DNA of 64,000 nucleotides from Planctomycetota bacterium (lineage in GTDB: Bacteria > Planctomycetota > UBA1135 > GCA-002686595), in the NCBI GenBank assembly GCA_016779205.1, contig JADHOC010000011.1, positions 1 through 64,000 of the forward strand, read 5' to 3'. Made by a program: the position numbers and the translations under genes. Shown piece after piece: positions 16,193 to 23,932 of this stretch; within the stretch, counting starts at the first letter, position 1, and the number at the start of each line of letters is the position of its first letter. A model generated the notes under the pieces. The model saw nothing but the letters and a program-made list of their open reading frames with translations, was not told the origin of the DNA and did not search any database.

Positions 16193-16456
16193 TTGGGCCG
16201 AAGAGGGTAGATCAGCGGCCGCTCGGGGGGCGGGACCATGGCTGATTTTGGGCCCCCACCCGCCTCCTGCGGGCATCCTGAGACCCCCTCAGCTCGCGCC
16301 GATGCGGTTGGTCGGGAGCGGACCTCCCCTGGGAGTGGACGGCTGGTACCCTCTTGCGCCCGTTGGGGCGCCTGGGCTGCCAGCGCCTCCCCCCAACGGC
16401 TCCGACCCATCCGGCGCGATGCGCCACCCGTCCCGCGCGAGGAAGTCCCCCCCTAA

Positions 16457-16714
16457 ATGCCGAGCCCCTCACCCAGCCGCTCCCGCCGTACCGAGGACGA
16501 GATGATCTCCGACCTGGAGGCGAAGATCCGCGAGGTCGAGTCGCGGATCAAGTGCAAGGAGCAGCGCGACCAGCCCGTTCACCAGGGCTTCGCACGCTTC
16601 AAGAAGCAGGCCTCCGCGTTCGCCCAGACGGCGCTCGACGGCCAGCGCACGGACGTCGCGAACACGGTCATCGGAATGCTCGGCGTGGTGGAGCGGCAGC
16701 TCGGGGACGACTGA
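16457..16714 (+). CDS. Small coiled-coil hypothetical protein
   Basis: This is an 85-residue soluble protein. After a basic Ser/Pro-rich start, a charged heptad-like helix (MISDLEAKIREVESRIKCKE) is followed by a second helix containing HQGFARFKKQASAF. No signal peptide, metal motif or known domain is visible. An internal ATG at 16502 would give a 70-residue version that starts exactly at the helix. Its 3' end overlaps the convergent gene at 16668 by 47 nt. I do not recognise a function. Confidence 0.55.
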   Translation: MPSPSPSRSRRTEDEMISDLEAKIREVESRIKCKEQRDQPVHQGFARFKKQASAFAQTALDGQRTDVANTVIGMLGVVERQLGDD

Positions 16715-17618
16715 CCGCCAGCGCCGCGCCGCCGGCCGCCAGCGAGACCAGGTGGGCGAAGCCGCCCTGCCCGGGCCACCGCCGCCCCCGCCGGTCCAGC
16801 CTCACGAGGGCTCCGCAGGCCGCGAGCCAGACCCCTCCCCCCATCCCCTCCGGGATAGCCAGGGCGTCCTCCACGCCGTCTGCGCCCACGAGCTCCACCT
16901 CGCGGCACAGGTCCCCCTCCCCGTCGATCAGGACCGCGAGGGGAGAGCGGTACCCGGCGACCCATGCGCCGTGTCCCGTGGGCGCGAGGGCTCGGGCCTC
17001 GAAGGGGAGGGTCCTTCCCATCTCCTTCGCCCACGCATTGCGCCCGGCGCCTCCAGGGGTCCATCGCTCGATCCGGCAGGACCCCGTGGCCGCCCGGAGC
17101 ACCCAGGCACCCTCTCCGCCACAGTCCGCGCGGACCCGGAGGATCCCGTCCTCGGCCGGCTCACCTGGGAGCTGCGGGATCCCCTGGAGCCTCGACCCTG
17201 TCCACTCCACCCAGCGCGAGCGCCCTGCGCGACGCCCCTCCAGGGCAGAGTGAATGAAGCACCCTGAACCGGGCGCCGCCCTCACCTCCATGGGGGCGTG
17301 GACCTCGACCCGCTGGAGCACAGCCCCGTCCACGTCGAGCCCGTAGACCCCGTGACCCGCACGATCCGCCGCCCAGAGCGCGACCCGCCCCGGTGCGCCA
17401 CGGCCCCCTCGCCCGCGGCCCCCTAACCCGCGGGCCCCTGACCCGCGGGCCCCTGACCCGCGGGCCCCTGACTCGCGGACCTGCCGGGGCCCCTGCGCTC
17501 GGCCCCCGCCCCCCACGAGTCCCGTCGCGAACCCGGCCCCCATCAGGCCGAGCCCGAGGCCCCAGCCCACCAGTCGGCGCCGTTCGAGTTCCCCGGAGAG
17601 CACACCCAGCAGACGCAC
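16668..17618 (-). CDS. Hypothetical exported or membrane-anchored protein with propeller-like C-terminus
   Basis: The frame is open far upstream, but that part is a shadow of the SCO gene, so the first plausible start after it, GTG at 17618, is used. This gives 316 residues beginning VRLLGVLSGELERRRLVGW, then a hydrophobic Gly-rich segment (LGLGLMGAGFATGLVGGG) that may be a signal or membrane anchor. Next comes a short Arg/Gly/Ser repeat encoded by a 15-bp tandem repeat. The remainder has spaced short blades (ALWAADRAGHGVYGLDVDG, GAWVLRAATGSCRIERWTP, GAWVAGYRSPLAVLIDGEG, GVWLAACGALVRLDRRGR), which suggests a beta-propeller. No enzyme motif is seen. The start and the last 15 residues, which overlap a convergent gene, are uncertain. 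Confidence 0.5.
   Translation of the reverse strand: MRLLGVLSGELERRRLVGWGLGLGLMGAGFATGLVGGGGRAQGPRQVRESGARGSGARGSGARGLGGRGRGGRGAPGRVALWAADRAGHGVYGLDVDGAVLQRVEVHAPMEVRAAPGSGCFIHSALEGRRAGRSRWVEWTGSRLQGIPQLPGEPAEDGILRVRADCGGEGAWVLRAATGSCRIERWTPGGAGRNAWAKEMGRTLPFEARALAPTGHGAWVAGYRSPLAVLIDGEGDLCREVELVGADGVEDALAIPEGMGGGVWLAACGALVRLDRRGRRWPGQGGFAHLVSLAAGGAALAVSRPRAAAPPRRAFR
17405..17479. repeat. 15-bp tandem repeat, five copies, inside a coding region
   Basis: The unit CCCCTGACCCGCGGG occurs five times from 17405 to 17479, with two perfect middle copies and three with one to three changes. It lies in the coding frame of the gene at 16668-17618 and encodes a minus-strand pentapeptide repeat of the type R-G-S-G-A. 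The unit length is a multiple of three, so copy-number changes keep the frame. Confidence 0.85.
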
Positions 17619-17662
17619 GGCCCGGCCGCGGGTGGCGACCGCGCGCGCTGCATCCCCTGGCC

Positions 17663-18787
17663 CTAGGCCGGGGGCGGATTGAAGGGGTAGAGCACGAGGT
17701 ACACCAGCACCCCGGTGAGGGAGACGTACAGCCAGATGGGGAGGGTCCACCGCGCGAGGCGCTTGTGGCGATCCCAGTCCTCCTTGTGCGCGAGCCAGAA
17801 GACCCGCAGCACCATCGGGAGGTTCACCACCGCCAGCACGACGTGGGTGAGCAGCATCAACAGATAGGCGACCTTGACCGGCCCCTCGCCGTTGAACTTC
17901 GTGGGCCCGCCGCTGATCGGCAGCACGGCGAAGTGGTAGTAGAGGTAGCAGCTGAGGAACGCCGCGCTCACGACGAAGGCGGACCTCATCATCGCCTCGT
18001 GGAGCCGCTTGCGCCCCCTCACGATCGCCGCCAGCCCCAGGAGCAGCAGGACGAAGGCCACGCCGTTCAGGCTCGCGTTGACCAGGGGGAGGACCGAGCG
18101 GCCAGGGAGCGGCCACTGGTAGTCGAGCCCCGCGAGCGCCCGCGCCCGCGCCACGATCAGGCCGTAGCGGTTCGCCAGCACGCGGGCGGCCTCCATGAGG
18201 TCCTCGCCCCCCTCCCCCTGCGCCGGGTCACGCAGCTCGTACCAGCCGGCGACCTTGCCCGCCGCGTCGATGACCGGCATGCGGGTCCCGTGGGTGATCG
18301 CGAGGCCAGGCGCGGCTTCCTCGCCGTCCCTCACGACCGGGACCAGCAGGCCCTCGTTCATGAAGCGGTGCATCTGCTCCTCGGTCTCGCTGCGGACGAA
18401 GAGCCAGCGCTCGGGGTCGGCGTCGAAGAGGTCCGCGTATTCCTGGAGCTTGGTCGCCGTGTCCACCTCGGGGTCGAGGGAGAACGAGACGACCCGGATC
18501 GGCGTCCCCTCGAGCGCGGGGATCAGGCGCTCCGCGATGTCCCTGGAGACGCTGGGGCAGGGCCCCATGCAGCGCACGAAGAAGGGGACGGCGATCCACG
18601 GCTCCCCGAGCAGGTCGGCCCGGGTGAGGGGCTGCCCCTGGCTGTCCTCGAAGCGGAAGTCCGGGACCTCTGCGAAGCGCTCCGAGGACCCGGGCGGCGG
18701 CTCTCCCTGGAGGCCCTGAGGACACGCGTCGGCGGACGGGCCGAGGCTCAGGAGCGAGGAGACCAGGAGGACGGCGATTCGGAGCAT
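17663..18787 (-). CDS. SCO1/SenC copper-chaperone domain fused to a DUF420 membrane domain
   Basis: This is a two-domain protein of 374 residues. After a signal peptide, residues about 35-210 form a SCO thioredoxin-like domain with the copper motif RCMGPCPS (CxxxC) and the distal His in ITHGTRMPVID. SCO proteins deliver copper to the CuA site of cytochrome c oxidase. Residues about 235-374 contain four hydrophobic segments with the DUF420 pattern (HEAMMRSAFVVSAAFLSCYL followed by YYHF, LLTHVVLAVVNLPMVL, and HKRLARWTLPIWLYVSLTG), with the conserved His residues expected of that family. DUF420 genes usually sit beside oxidase-assembly genes. The neighbouring ctaB and heme A synthase genes support a role in oxidase maturation. 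The fusion itself is the unusual point. Confidence 0.88.
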   Translation of the reverse strand: MLRIAVLLVSSLLSLGPSADACPQGLQGEPPPGSSERFAEVPDFRFEDSQGQPLTRADLLGEPWIAVPFFVRCMGPCPSVSRDIAERLIPALEGTPIRVVSFSLDPEVDTATKLQEYADLFDADPERWLFVRSETEEQMHRFMNEGLLVPVVRDGEEAAPGLAITHGTRMPVIDAAGKVAGWYELRDPAQGEGGEDLMEAARVLANRYGLIVARARALAGLDYQWPLPGRSVLPLVNASLNGVAFVLLLLGLAAIVRGRKRLHEAMMRSAFVVSAAFLSCYLYYHFAVLPISGGPTKFNGEGPVKVAYLLMLLTHVVLAVVNLPMVLRVFWLAHKEDWDRHKRLARWTLPIWLYVSLTGVLVYLVLYPFNPPPA

Positions 18788-18818
18788 GGTGCGGCTGGCC
18801 CGCTGGATCGGCGCGCGA

Positions 18819-19784
18819 TCAGACCCCGCGCAGCGTGGGGTCGACGAAGAGCAGCGCCATCAGCGCCGGGAGGTAGATGATCGACGCCAGCAGGAGCCGT
18901 CGCGCGGTCTCGTGGGACTCGTCGCGGGCGAAGGCGATGGAGGGGATGATGTAGAGGGCCCCGAGCAGGAGGGCGCCCACCACGTAGACCGGACCAGCGA
19001 GCCCGCTGAGGGCTGGCATGAGGGTCACGGGGACGATGCTCAGGGAGTAGATGACGGCGTACCGCCCCGCGACGCCCTCGGAGCCGGGCTGGTTCGGGAC
19101 CATGCGGTGCCCCGCCCGCGCGTAGTCCTCGCGGTAGATCCAGGCGATGGCCATGAAGTGCGGGAACTGCCACGCGAAGATGGTCGCGAAGAGCGCCCAG
19201 CCCAGGGGACCGATCTCACCCGCCAGGGCCGCGTAGCCGATCAGGACCGGCGCCGCCCCGGGCACGGCGCCGATCACCGTGTTCAGGGTGCTCACTCGCT
19301 TGAGCGGCGTGTAGATGCAGACGTAGACCACCAACGTGGCCAGCACCAGCACCGCAGAGAGCAGGTTGAAGGACAGCGCGAGGCCCGCCGTCCCGGCCGC
19401 CCCGAGCACCACAGCGAACACCACCGCCTGGAGAACCGTGAGCTCTCCCGTCACCAGCGGACGGTGGCGAGTTCGCTCCATCAGGCCGTCGGTCTCCCGC
19501 TCGACCACCTGGTTGATGATGCTGGCCGCGCCCGTGACCAGGAGGACGTAGAGGCCCGCCTCGGCGCAGCGCAGGAGGTTGACGATGGCCGCGTCACGGG
19601 TCGCCAGCCAGCCCCCCAGCGCCGCGGTGAGGAAGACCATGGTCGCCACGCGCACACGCAGCAGCTCGAGCCAGGGCGCGAGGGCGCCGCGGGGTGCGGT
19701 ATCCGCCGCCACCGTATCCGCCGCCACCGTGTCCACCGCCACCGTGTCCACCGCCACCGTGTCCACCTTCTCCGGCTCGCTCAC
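18819..19784 (-). CDS. ctaB: Protoheme IX farnesyltransferase (heme O synthase)
   Basis: This membrane prenyltransferase of the UbiA family attaches a farnesyl group to heme B to give heme O. The CtaB pattern is clear: NQVVERETDGLMERTRHRPL with the first Asp/Arg-rich motif (NxxxDxxxD-like), YTPLKRVSTLNTVIGAVPGA, and WQFPHFMAIAWIYREDYARA with the second motif. The start is set at a GTG (19784) that has GGAGG upstream and overlaps the stop of the heme A synthase gene (GTGA), so the two are coupled. After MSEPEK the N-terminus carries a short repetitive segment of the form VDTVA, encoded by a 15-bp tandem repeat. This segment is not part of the enzyme domain. 321 residues, about nine hydrophobic segments. 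Confidence 0.94.
   Translation of the reverse strand: MSEPEKVDTVAVDTVAVDTVAADTVAADTAPRGALAPWLELLRVRVATMVFLTAALGGWLATRDAAIVNLLRCAEAGLYVLLVTGAASIINQVVERETDGLMERTRHRPLVTGELTVLQAVVFAVVLGAAGTAGLALSFNLLSAVLVLATLVVYVCIYTPLKRVSTLNTVIGAVPGAAPVLIGYAALAGEIGPLGWALFATIFAWQFPHFMAIAWIYREDYARAGHRMVPNQPGSEGVAGRYAVIYSLSIVPVTLMPALSGLAGPVYVVGALLLGALYIIPSIAFARDESHETARRLLLASIIYLPALMALLFVDPTLRGV
19699..19767. repeat. 15-bp tandem repeat, about 4.6 copies, in the N-terminus of ctaB
   Basis: The units GTATCCGCCGCCACC (19699-19713 and 19714-19728) and GTGTCCACCGCCACC (19729-19743 and 19744-19758) are followed by a partial copy to 19767. On the minus strand they encode tandem VDTVA/ADTVA pentapeptides just after the ctaB start. 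The unit is in frame, so slippage changes only the length of the cytoplasmic N-terminus. Confidence 0.88.
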
Positions 19785-20887
19785 GCGGACACCTCCTCGG
19801 CCGCCACCAGGGCACGGCGGGAGACCATGGCGCCGACCACGACGGAGCAGAGCAGGACCGCCCCCACGAAGACGTGGGCCGTCGCGAAGGCGACCTCGCC
19901 CACGGAGACCTCGGCCTCCATCCCGCCGGAGATGAAGTAGATGGCGATGGTGGCGAGCACCCCCAGGGAGAACTGAGCGATGAGGGACCAGAGCTGGAGC
20001 CGCTGGAGGAACCGGAGGGGCGCGCGGTCCGCGCCGCGCTCCGCCCCCTCCGCCGCCGCGTCCCCGAGGATCTTGGAGAAGGTCAACACGAGGGCGACCA
20101 CCGCCAGCGCCAGGGTGCCGTGCACCAGCAGGGCAGCGGTCTGGCCCTGATGGCGCAGCCATGCGCCCAGCGCGATCTGGCCGTACACCGCGATCGCCGT
20201 CATCGCGCCGAGGGTGCGAAGACCGCCGGCGAAGCGTGAGGCCGAGGGGATCATGCGGCTCCAGGTCCGGCTCGCGGTGACGGCGAGCGCCACGATCAGC
20301 GCCACCACCAGCTGGGCGAGGGCGCCGTGGAGGAAGGCGAGGTTCTGGCTGTTCTCAAGCACCCGCGTGCCCCCGAGCAGCCCCTGCCCGATGATCGCGA
20401 GGAGCACGACCCAGGCCATCGCGGTGACGCCTCGAGCTGCGCGCTGGATGTAGCAGGTGAGGAGCACACAGATGGCCACCAGGCCGACGCCCGAGGCCCA
20501 CACGCGGTGGGCGTGCTCGAGGGTCACGCCGTGCCCCTCGGCGAGCATGTCGCTGAAGGGATAGGTCCACATGTTCTGCTGGAACGTCGCCGGCCAGTCG
20601 GGCACAGCCATCCCCACCCGATAGGTGGTGACGCCGCCTCCGATGACGACCAGCACCGCCACGAAGGCCACCAGCACCCGGCTGGCGCCGCGCGGGCTCA
20701 GGAACAGGAGCGGGATCGGAAGCAGCGGCTGCCAGACGAGCTGTGGGTCCCTCTGCCAGGCCAGCGGAACGCCGACCAGGAGCAGGAGCACGAGGGCGTT
20801 GCGGAGCCGGACTCGCGGAGCCGCGGCCGAGTCGGCAGGGACCGGGGCGACTCCAGTGAGGGAGTCCGCTGTCGTGGTGGAGACCAT
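19781..20887 (-). CDS. ctaA: Heme A synthase (COX15/CtaA family)
   Basis: This membrane enzyme oxidises the C8 methyl of heme O to give heme A for cytochrome oxidase. The 368-residue protein has eight hydrophobic segments and the four conserved heme-ligand His positions, in LEHAHRVWASGVG, LAFLHGALAQ, LLVHGTLAL and ATAHVFVGA. The N-terminal half also has GGVTTYRVGMAVPDWP, a COX15 signature. The start is placed at the ATG at 20887, which begins a short cytoplasmic segment before the first membrane helix. The longer reading to 21301 overlaps the divergent ygfZ gene and is rejected. The gene is followed without a gap by ctaB and then the SCO-DUF420 gene, a three-gene oxidase-maturation run. No oxidase subunits are in the window. 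Confidence 0.92.
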   Translation of the reverse strand: MVSTTTADSLTGVAPVPADSAAAPRVRLRNALVLLLLVGVPLAWQRDPQLVWQPLLPIPLLFLSPRGASRVLVAFVAVLVVIGGGVTTYRVGMAVPDWPATFQQNMWTYPFSDMLAEGHGVTLEHAHRVWASGVGLVAICVLLTCYIQRAARGVTAMAWVVLLAIIGQGLLGGTRVLENSQNLAFLHGALAQLVVALIVALAVTASRTWSRMIPSASRFAGGLRTLGAMTAIAVYGQIALGAWLRHQGQTAALLVHGTLALAVVALVLTFSKILGDAAAEGAERGADRAPLRFLQRLQLWSLIAQFSLGVLATIAIYFISGGMEAEVSVGEVAFATAHVFVGAVLLCSVVVGAMVSRRALVAAEEVSA

Positions 20888-21218
20888 GCGCTGTGAGGGG
20901 GGCGAGGCCGGGCTCTTAGGCACCGACGGCGCGGGGTGGAAGCTCCGAAGTTGGCCTTGCGTCGGATGGGGACGGCTCGTCGCAGTTTCCGGGCGAACAA
21001 GATACTCGCGGGGCCCGGCGGGGCGCGGGGTGAGACACGGGAAGTTGGGCCGCCTGCCCCAGGCCCCCAGCCCTCCAGGCCCCTGCGGCCGAGACGCCGC
21101 CCGTCCGCCGTTGCTTCCGGGCCGATGGGTCCTACGATTCGGCTCCGCCGGGGGAGCCGAGCCGTCACGCTCGCTCCCCGATCCGAGCCGCGACCGCTTG
21201 CCCCGCCCAGACCCTCCC
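20888..21218. other. 331-bp spacer between divergent ctaA and ygfZ
   Basis: This non-coding stretch separates two divergent genes and should contain both promoters. Open frames cross it on both strands, but they are extensions of the flanking genes. I see no convincing promoter boxes, riboswitch or repeat. Confidence 0.5.
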
Positions 21219-22283
21219 GTGCGCACCTCCCCCCTCCTCCCCTCCCACCAGCAGTCCGGCGCGCGGCTCACCTCGGCCGAGGCAGGCAGCGAGGTCATCA
21301 CCTACGGGGCTGCGCCGGCCGAGTACGCGGCGGCCGCCGACAGCGGCTCGCTCCTGCTCGACCGCACCACCCGCGGGCTCATCACGGTGATGGGCAGCGA
21401 CGCCGCGGACTTCCTCCACCGCATCCTCGCGAACGACGTCAAGGGTCTCGCCCCCGGCCAGGGCAACCGCAACCTCCTCCTCACGGGCAAGGGCAAGGTC
21501 GTCCACGTGTTCGACCTCGCCGCCCTCGGCGAGGGGTACCTGATCTCCTGCGAGCCCGGCGAGGCTCCAGCCCTCATGCAGGCCCTCGACCTGTACCTCT
21601 TCGCCGAGGACGTCCAGCTGGCCGACGAGACCGAGTTGCACGCGCCCATCGAGCTGGTGGGCCCCGGCGCGGCCGCCCACATGTCCGCGGTGATCGAGGG
21701 GATCGCCGCCGAGGGCGCGGCGCCCCACTCCTTCCAGCTCGGCCCCTTCGGCGAGGCGATGACCCGCGTGACCCACCTCGCGGTCGCCGGCCAACCGGGC
21801 TGGCGCCTGGAAACCGAGCCGTCCCAGGCGGCCGCCCTCTGGGCCGCGCTGGTGGAGGCGGGCGCCACCCCCGGCGGGCTCGTGGCCGTGGACAGCCTCC
21901 GCGCGGAGAACCTGTGCGCCGCGGTCGGACGCGAGGTCACCGAGGAGATCTACCCCCAGGAGGCCCGCCTCGACGACGCGTTTTCCCTCACGAAGGGCTG
22001 CTACATCGGGCAAGAGGTCGTGGCCAAGATCGACACCTACGGCGGACTCAACAAGCAGCTCTTTCGCCTCCGCGTCTCCCACGATGATCCGGTCGCGCCG
22101 GGGACCCGGCTGCTCCGTGAGCTCGACGGAGAGCTCCGCGACCTCGGCGTGGTCACCAGCTGGGCGTACTCGTTCGCCGCGGACGGCGGGGTCGTGCTGG
22201 GCTACGTGAAGCGCAAGCACCAGGAGCCCGGGACCGAGTTCCGGCTCGGGGACTCCGGAGCCACGGCCGTCCTCGAAGAATGA
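21219..22283 (+). CDS. ygfZ: YgfZ/GcvT-like folate-binding Fe-S cluster protein
   Basis: This is a predicted tetrahydrofolate-binding protein that supports assembly or repair of iron-sulfur enzymes. The diagnostic KGCYIGQEVV motif, with the conserved Cys, lies about three quarters along the 354-residue chain. LLLDRTTRGLITVMGSDAAD, then FLHRILANDV near the N-terminus and a C-terminal beta-barrel (LGVVTSWAYSFAADGGVVLG) complete the GcvT-fold pattern. The start is ambiguous because the frame is open upstream. The GTG at 21219 gives the usual length and is chosen. The stop overlaps the start of the next gene by four bases (ATGA), so the pair is coupled. Confidence 0.88.
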   Translation: MRTSPLLPSHQQSGARLTSAEAGSEVITYGAAPAEYAAAADSGSLLLDRTTRGLITVMGSDAADFLHRILANDVKGLAPGQGNRNLLLTGKGKVVHVFDLAALGEGYLISCEPGEAPALMQALDLYLFAEDVQLADETELHAPIELVGPGAAAHMSAVIEGIAAEGAAPHSFQLGPFGEAMTRVTHLAVAGQPGWRLETEPSQAAALWAALVEAGATPGGLVAVDSLRAENLCAAVGREVTEEIYPQEARLDDAFSLTKGCYIGQEVVAKIDTYGGLNKQLFRLRVSHDDPVAPGTRLLRELDGELRDLGVVTSWAYSFAADGGVVLGYVKRKHQEPGTEFRLGDSGATAVLEE

Positions 22284-22765
22284 GCCGGGGGCGGCCAGGC
22301 AGCGGCGAGGACGAGCCCTACCGGCGCCGGCCAGGGGACGACCTGGTGGAGCCCCTCTTCGGCGCCCTCCCGGAAGAGACGGACCAGGACGGGGTCAGGG
22401 GACCCGCAGACCGTCCGGGCCCACTCGAGCGCCTCCGCCGCAGGCTCTTCGGCCCCCGCCCCGGAGGCCGGAGTGAGAGCCCGGATTGGTTCACCTGTCC
22501 CGTGTGCGGCGCCGAAGCCCGCGCTGGGGCCCGGTTCTGCAGGGAGTGCGGCTCTGACGACAGCACCGGATGGTCGGACTCCACCCAGTACGACGACCTC
22601 GACCTACCGGAACCGGAGCCGCCCCTGGTCCCCGATACCTTCGAGGAGTTCACGCGGCTTCCATCGAAGCGGCGCGGCACCTCACGTCGAATCCTGCTCA
22701 TGCTGCTGGCGATCGCGCTGCTCCTGATCGCAGCCCGCAGCCTCCAGGCCATCCTCGCCGGCTAG
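22280..22765 (+). CDS. Zinc-ribbon protein with C-terminal membrane anchor
   Basis: This 161-residue protein has three parts: a charged N-terminus, a zinc ribbon with two CxxC knuckles (FTCPVCGAEARAGARFCREC, residues about 72-91) and a single C-terminal hydrophobic helix (ILLMLLAIALLLIAARSL). The segment after the ribbon (GSDDSTGWSD, then DDLDLPEPE) resembles other small planctomycete zinc-ribbon proteins I recall, but no function is known. Its start overlaps the ygfZ stop (ATGA at 22280-22283), and its own stop overlaps the convergent dehydrogenase gene by four bases. Orientation is expected to be cytoplasmic ribbon, tail-anchored (inference). Confidence 0.7.
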   Translation: MSRGRPGSGEDEPYRRRPGDDLVEPLFGALPEETDQDGVRGPADRPGPLERLRRRLFGPRPGGRSESPDWFTCPVCGAEARAGARFCRECGSDDSTGWSDSTQYDDLDLPEPEPPLVPDTFEEFTRLPSKRRGTSRRILLMLLAIALLLIAARSLQAILAG

Positions 22766-23805
22766 TCGCGCCACTCCGCGATCTGCGCCTCGGCCAGGCG
22801 CACCGCGACCCGCGCGGGCGCGTCGTCCTCCTCGACGGCGGCCTCGAGGATCCGCTCCGCGACCGCGCCGATGCGCTTCCCGATCGCCCCCACGGGCTCG
22901 CGGCGTCGCTCCAGGTGGAAGATCGTGCCCCGCACGAGCGCCCCCGAGTTGATGACGAAGTCCGGCGTGTAGAGCACGCCCATGTCATGCAGCTCATCGC
23001 CCACGAGCATCCGTGCCAGCTGGTTGTTGGCGCCGCCTGCGATGATCTTGCAGCGCAGGCGGCTCAGCGAGAGGTCGTGCAGCAGGCCCCCGAGCGCGTT
23101 GGGACTGAAGACGTCGCACGGCACCTCGACGGCGCTGCCCGGGTCCACGATCTCGATGTCGAGTTCGTCCGCCACCGCGAGCGCCCGGGCCTCGACCACA
23201 TCCGCGCCGAGTACCCTCGCACCGAGCACGCGCGCCCGGCGTGCGACGCCGCTGCCCACGGCGCCGAGGCCCTGGACGACCACGGTCCTCGCCCCCCAGT
23301 CTTCGGAGCCGAAGCGCGACCGGAGCGCCGCCGCCATGCCCTGGAAGACGCCCTCCGCCGTCGCCTCCGCGAGCTCGCCTGGCCCCGCCTCCCCGGGGTC
23401 GGTGACGTAGGTGGTCCGCTCGGCGACGCAGGCCAGCTCGTCGGCGCCAGTGTTGACGTCGGGGCCCGTGTAGAACGTGCCACCCAGGGTCTCCACCACC
23501 TCGCCGATGTGGCGGTAGGCCCTGGCCCAGTCGACCCGCTCGTCGTCCATGAGGACGATCTTCCCCCCGCCGGCGGGGAGGTCGAGCAGCGCGGCCTTGT
23601 GGGTCATGGCCCGCGAGAGCCGGAGGCAGTCGAACAGCGCCTCACGCTCATCCCGGTACTCCCGGCGGCGGATCCCGCCGAAGGCGGGCCCCCTGACGGT
23701 GTCGTGGATCCCCAGGAAGGCGCGGAGGCCAGACCTGCGGTCATGGATGGCAGAGACCTGCTCGAAGCCCTCTCGGGCCATGGCATCAAGGACGTGGACG
23801 GACAT
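22762..23805 (-). CDS. Leucine/valine/phenylalanine dehydrogenase family protein
   Basis: This is a predicted NAD+-dependent amino-acid dehydrogenase of the Glu/Leu/Phe/Val family that oxidatively deaminates a branched or aromatic amino acid. The N-terminal domain shows GPAFGGIRRREY and LDLPAGGGKIVLM, with the catalytic Lys, plus GPDVNTGADEL. The C-terminal Rossmann domain carries GLGAVGSGVARR, ANNQLA and YTPDFVINSGAL. The 347-residue length matches leucine and phenylalanine dehydrogenases (about 350-370) and is shorter than glutamate dehydrogenases. Leucine or valine is the most likely substrate, but this is not settled by visible residues. The gene is convergent with the zinc-ribbon gene, overlapping it by four bases. 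Confidence 0.9.
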   Translation of the reverse strand: MSVHVLDAMAREGFEQVSAIHDRRSGLRAFLGIHDTVRGPAFGGIRRREYRDEREALFDCLRLSRAMTHKAALLDLPAGGGKIVLMDDERVDWARAYRHIGEVVETLGGTFYTGPDVNTGADELACVAERTTYVTDPGEAGPGELAEATAEGVFQGMAAALRSRFGSEDWGARTVVVQGLGAVGSGVARRARVLGARVLGADVVEARALAVADELDIEIVDPGSAVEVPCDVFSPNALGGLLHDLSLSRLRCKIIAGGANNQLARMLVGDELHDMGVLYTPDFVINSGALVRGTIFHLERRREPVGAIGKRIGAVAERILEAAVEEDDAPARVAVRLAEAQIAEWRD

Positions 23806-23932
23806 GGGCGGCTGTGAGGGTAGCGGCGCCAGCCAACCTTCGGCCTTGGTTCACCCCGGAAGCTATGGTTGCGGGGAAGAAGGCCCTGGGCTCGTCGTCC
23901 ACGCCTCCCCCCGCTCCCCCAGACTCCCGACC

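Noticed and set aside
16668-18116. Extension of the propeller-like gene upstream to 18116
   Set aside because: The added 166 codons overlap the SCO-DUF420 gene in another frame and show only low-complexity composition.
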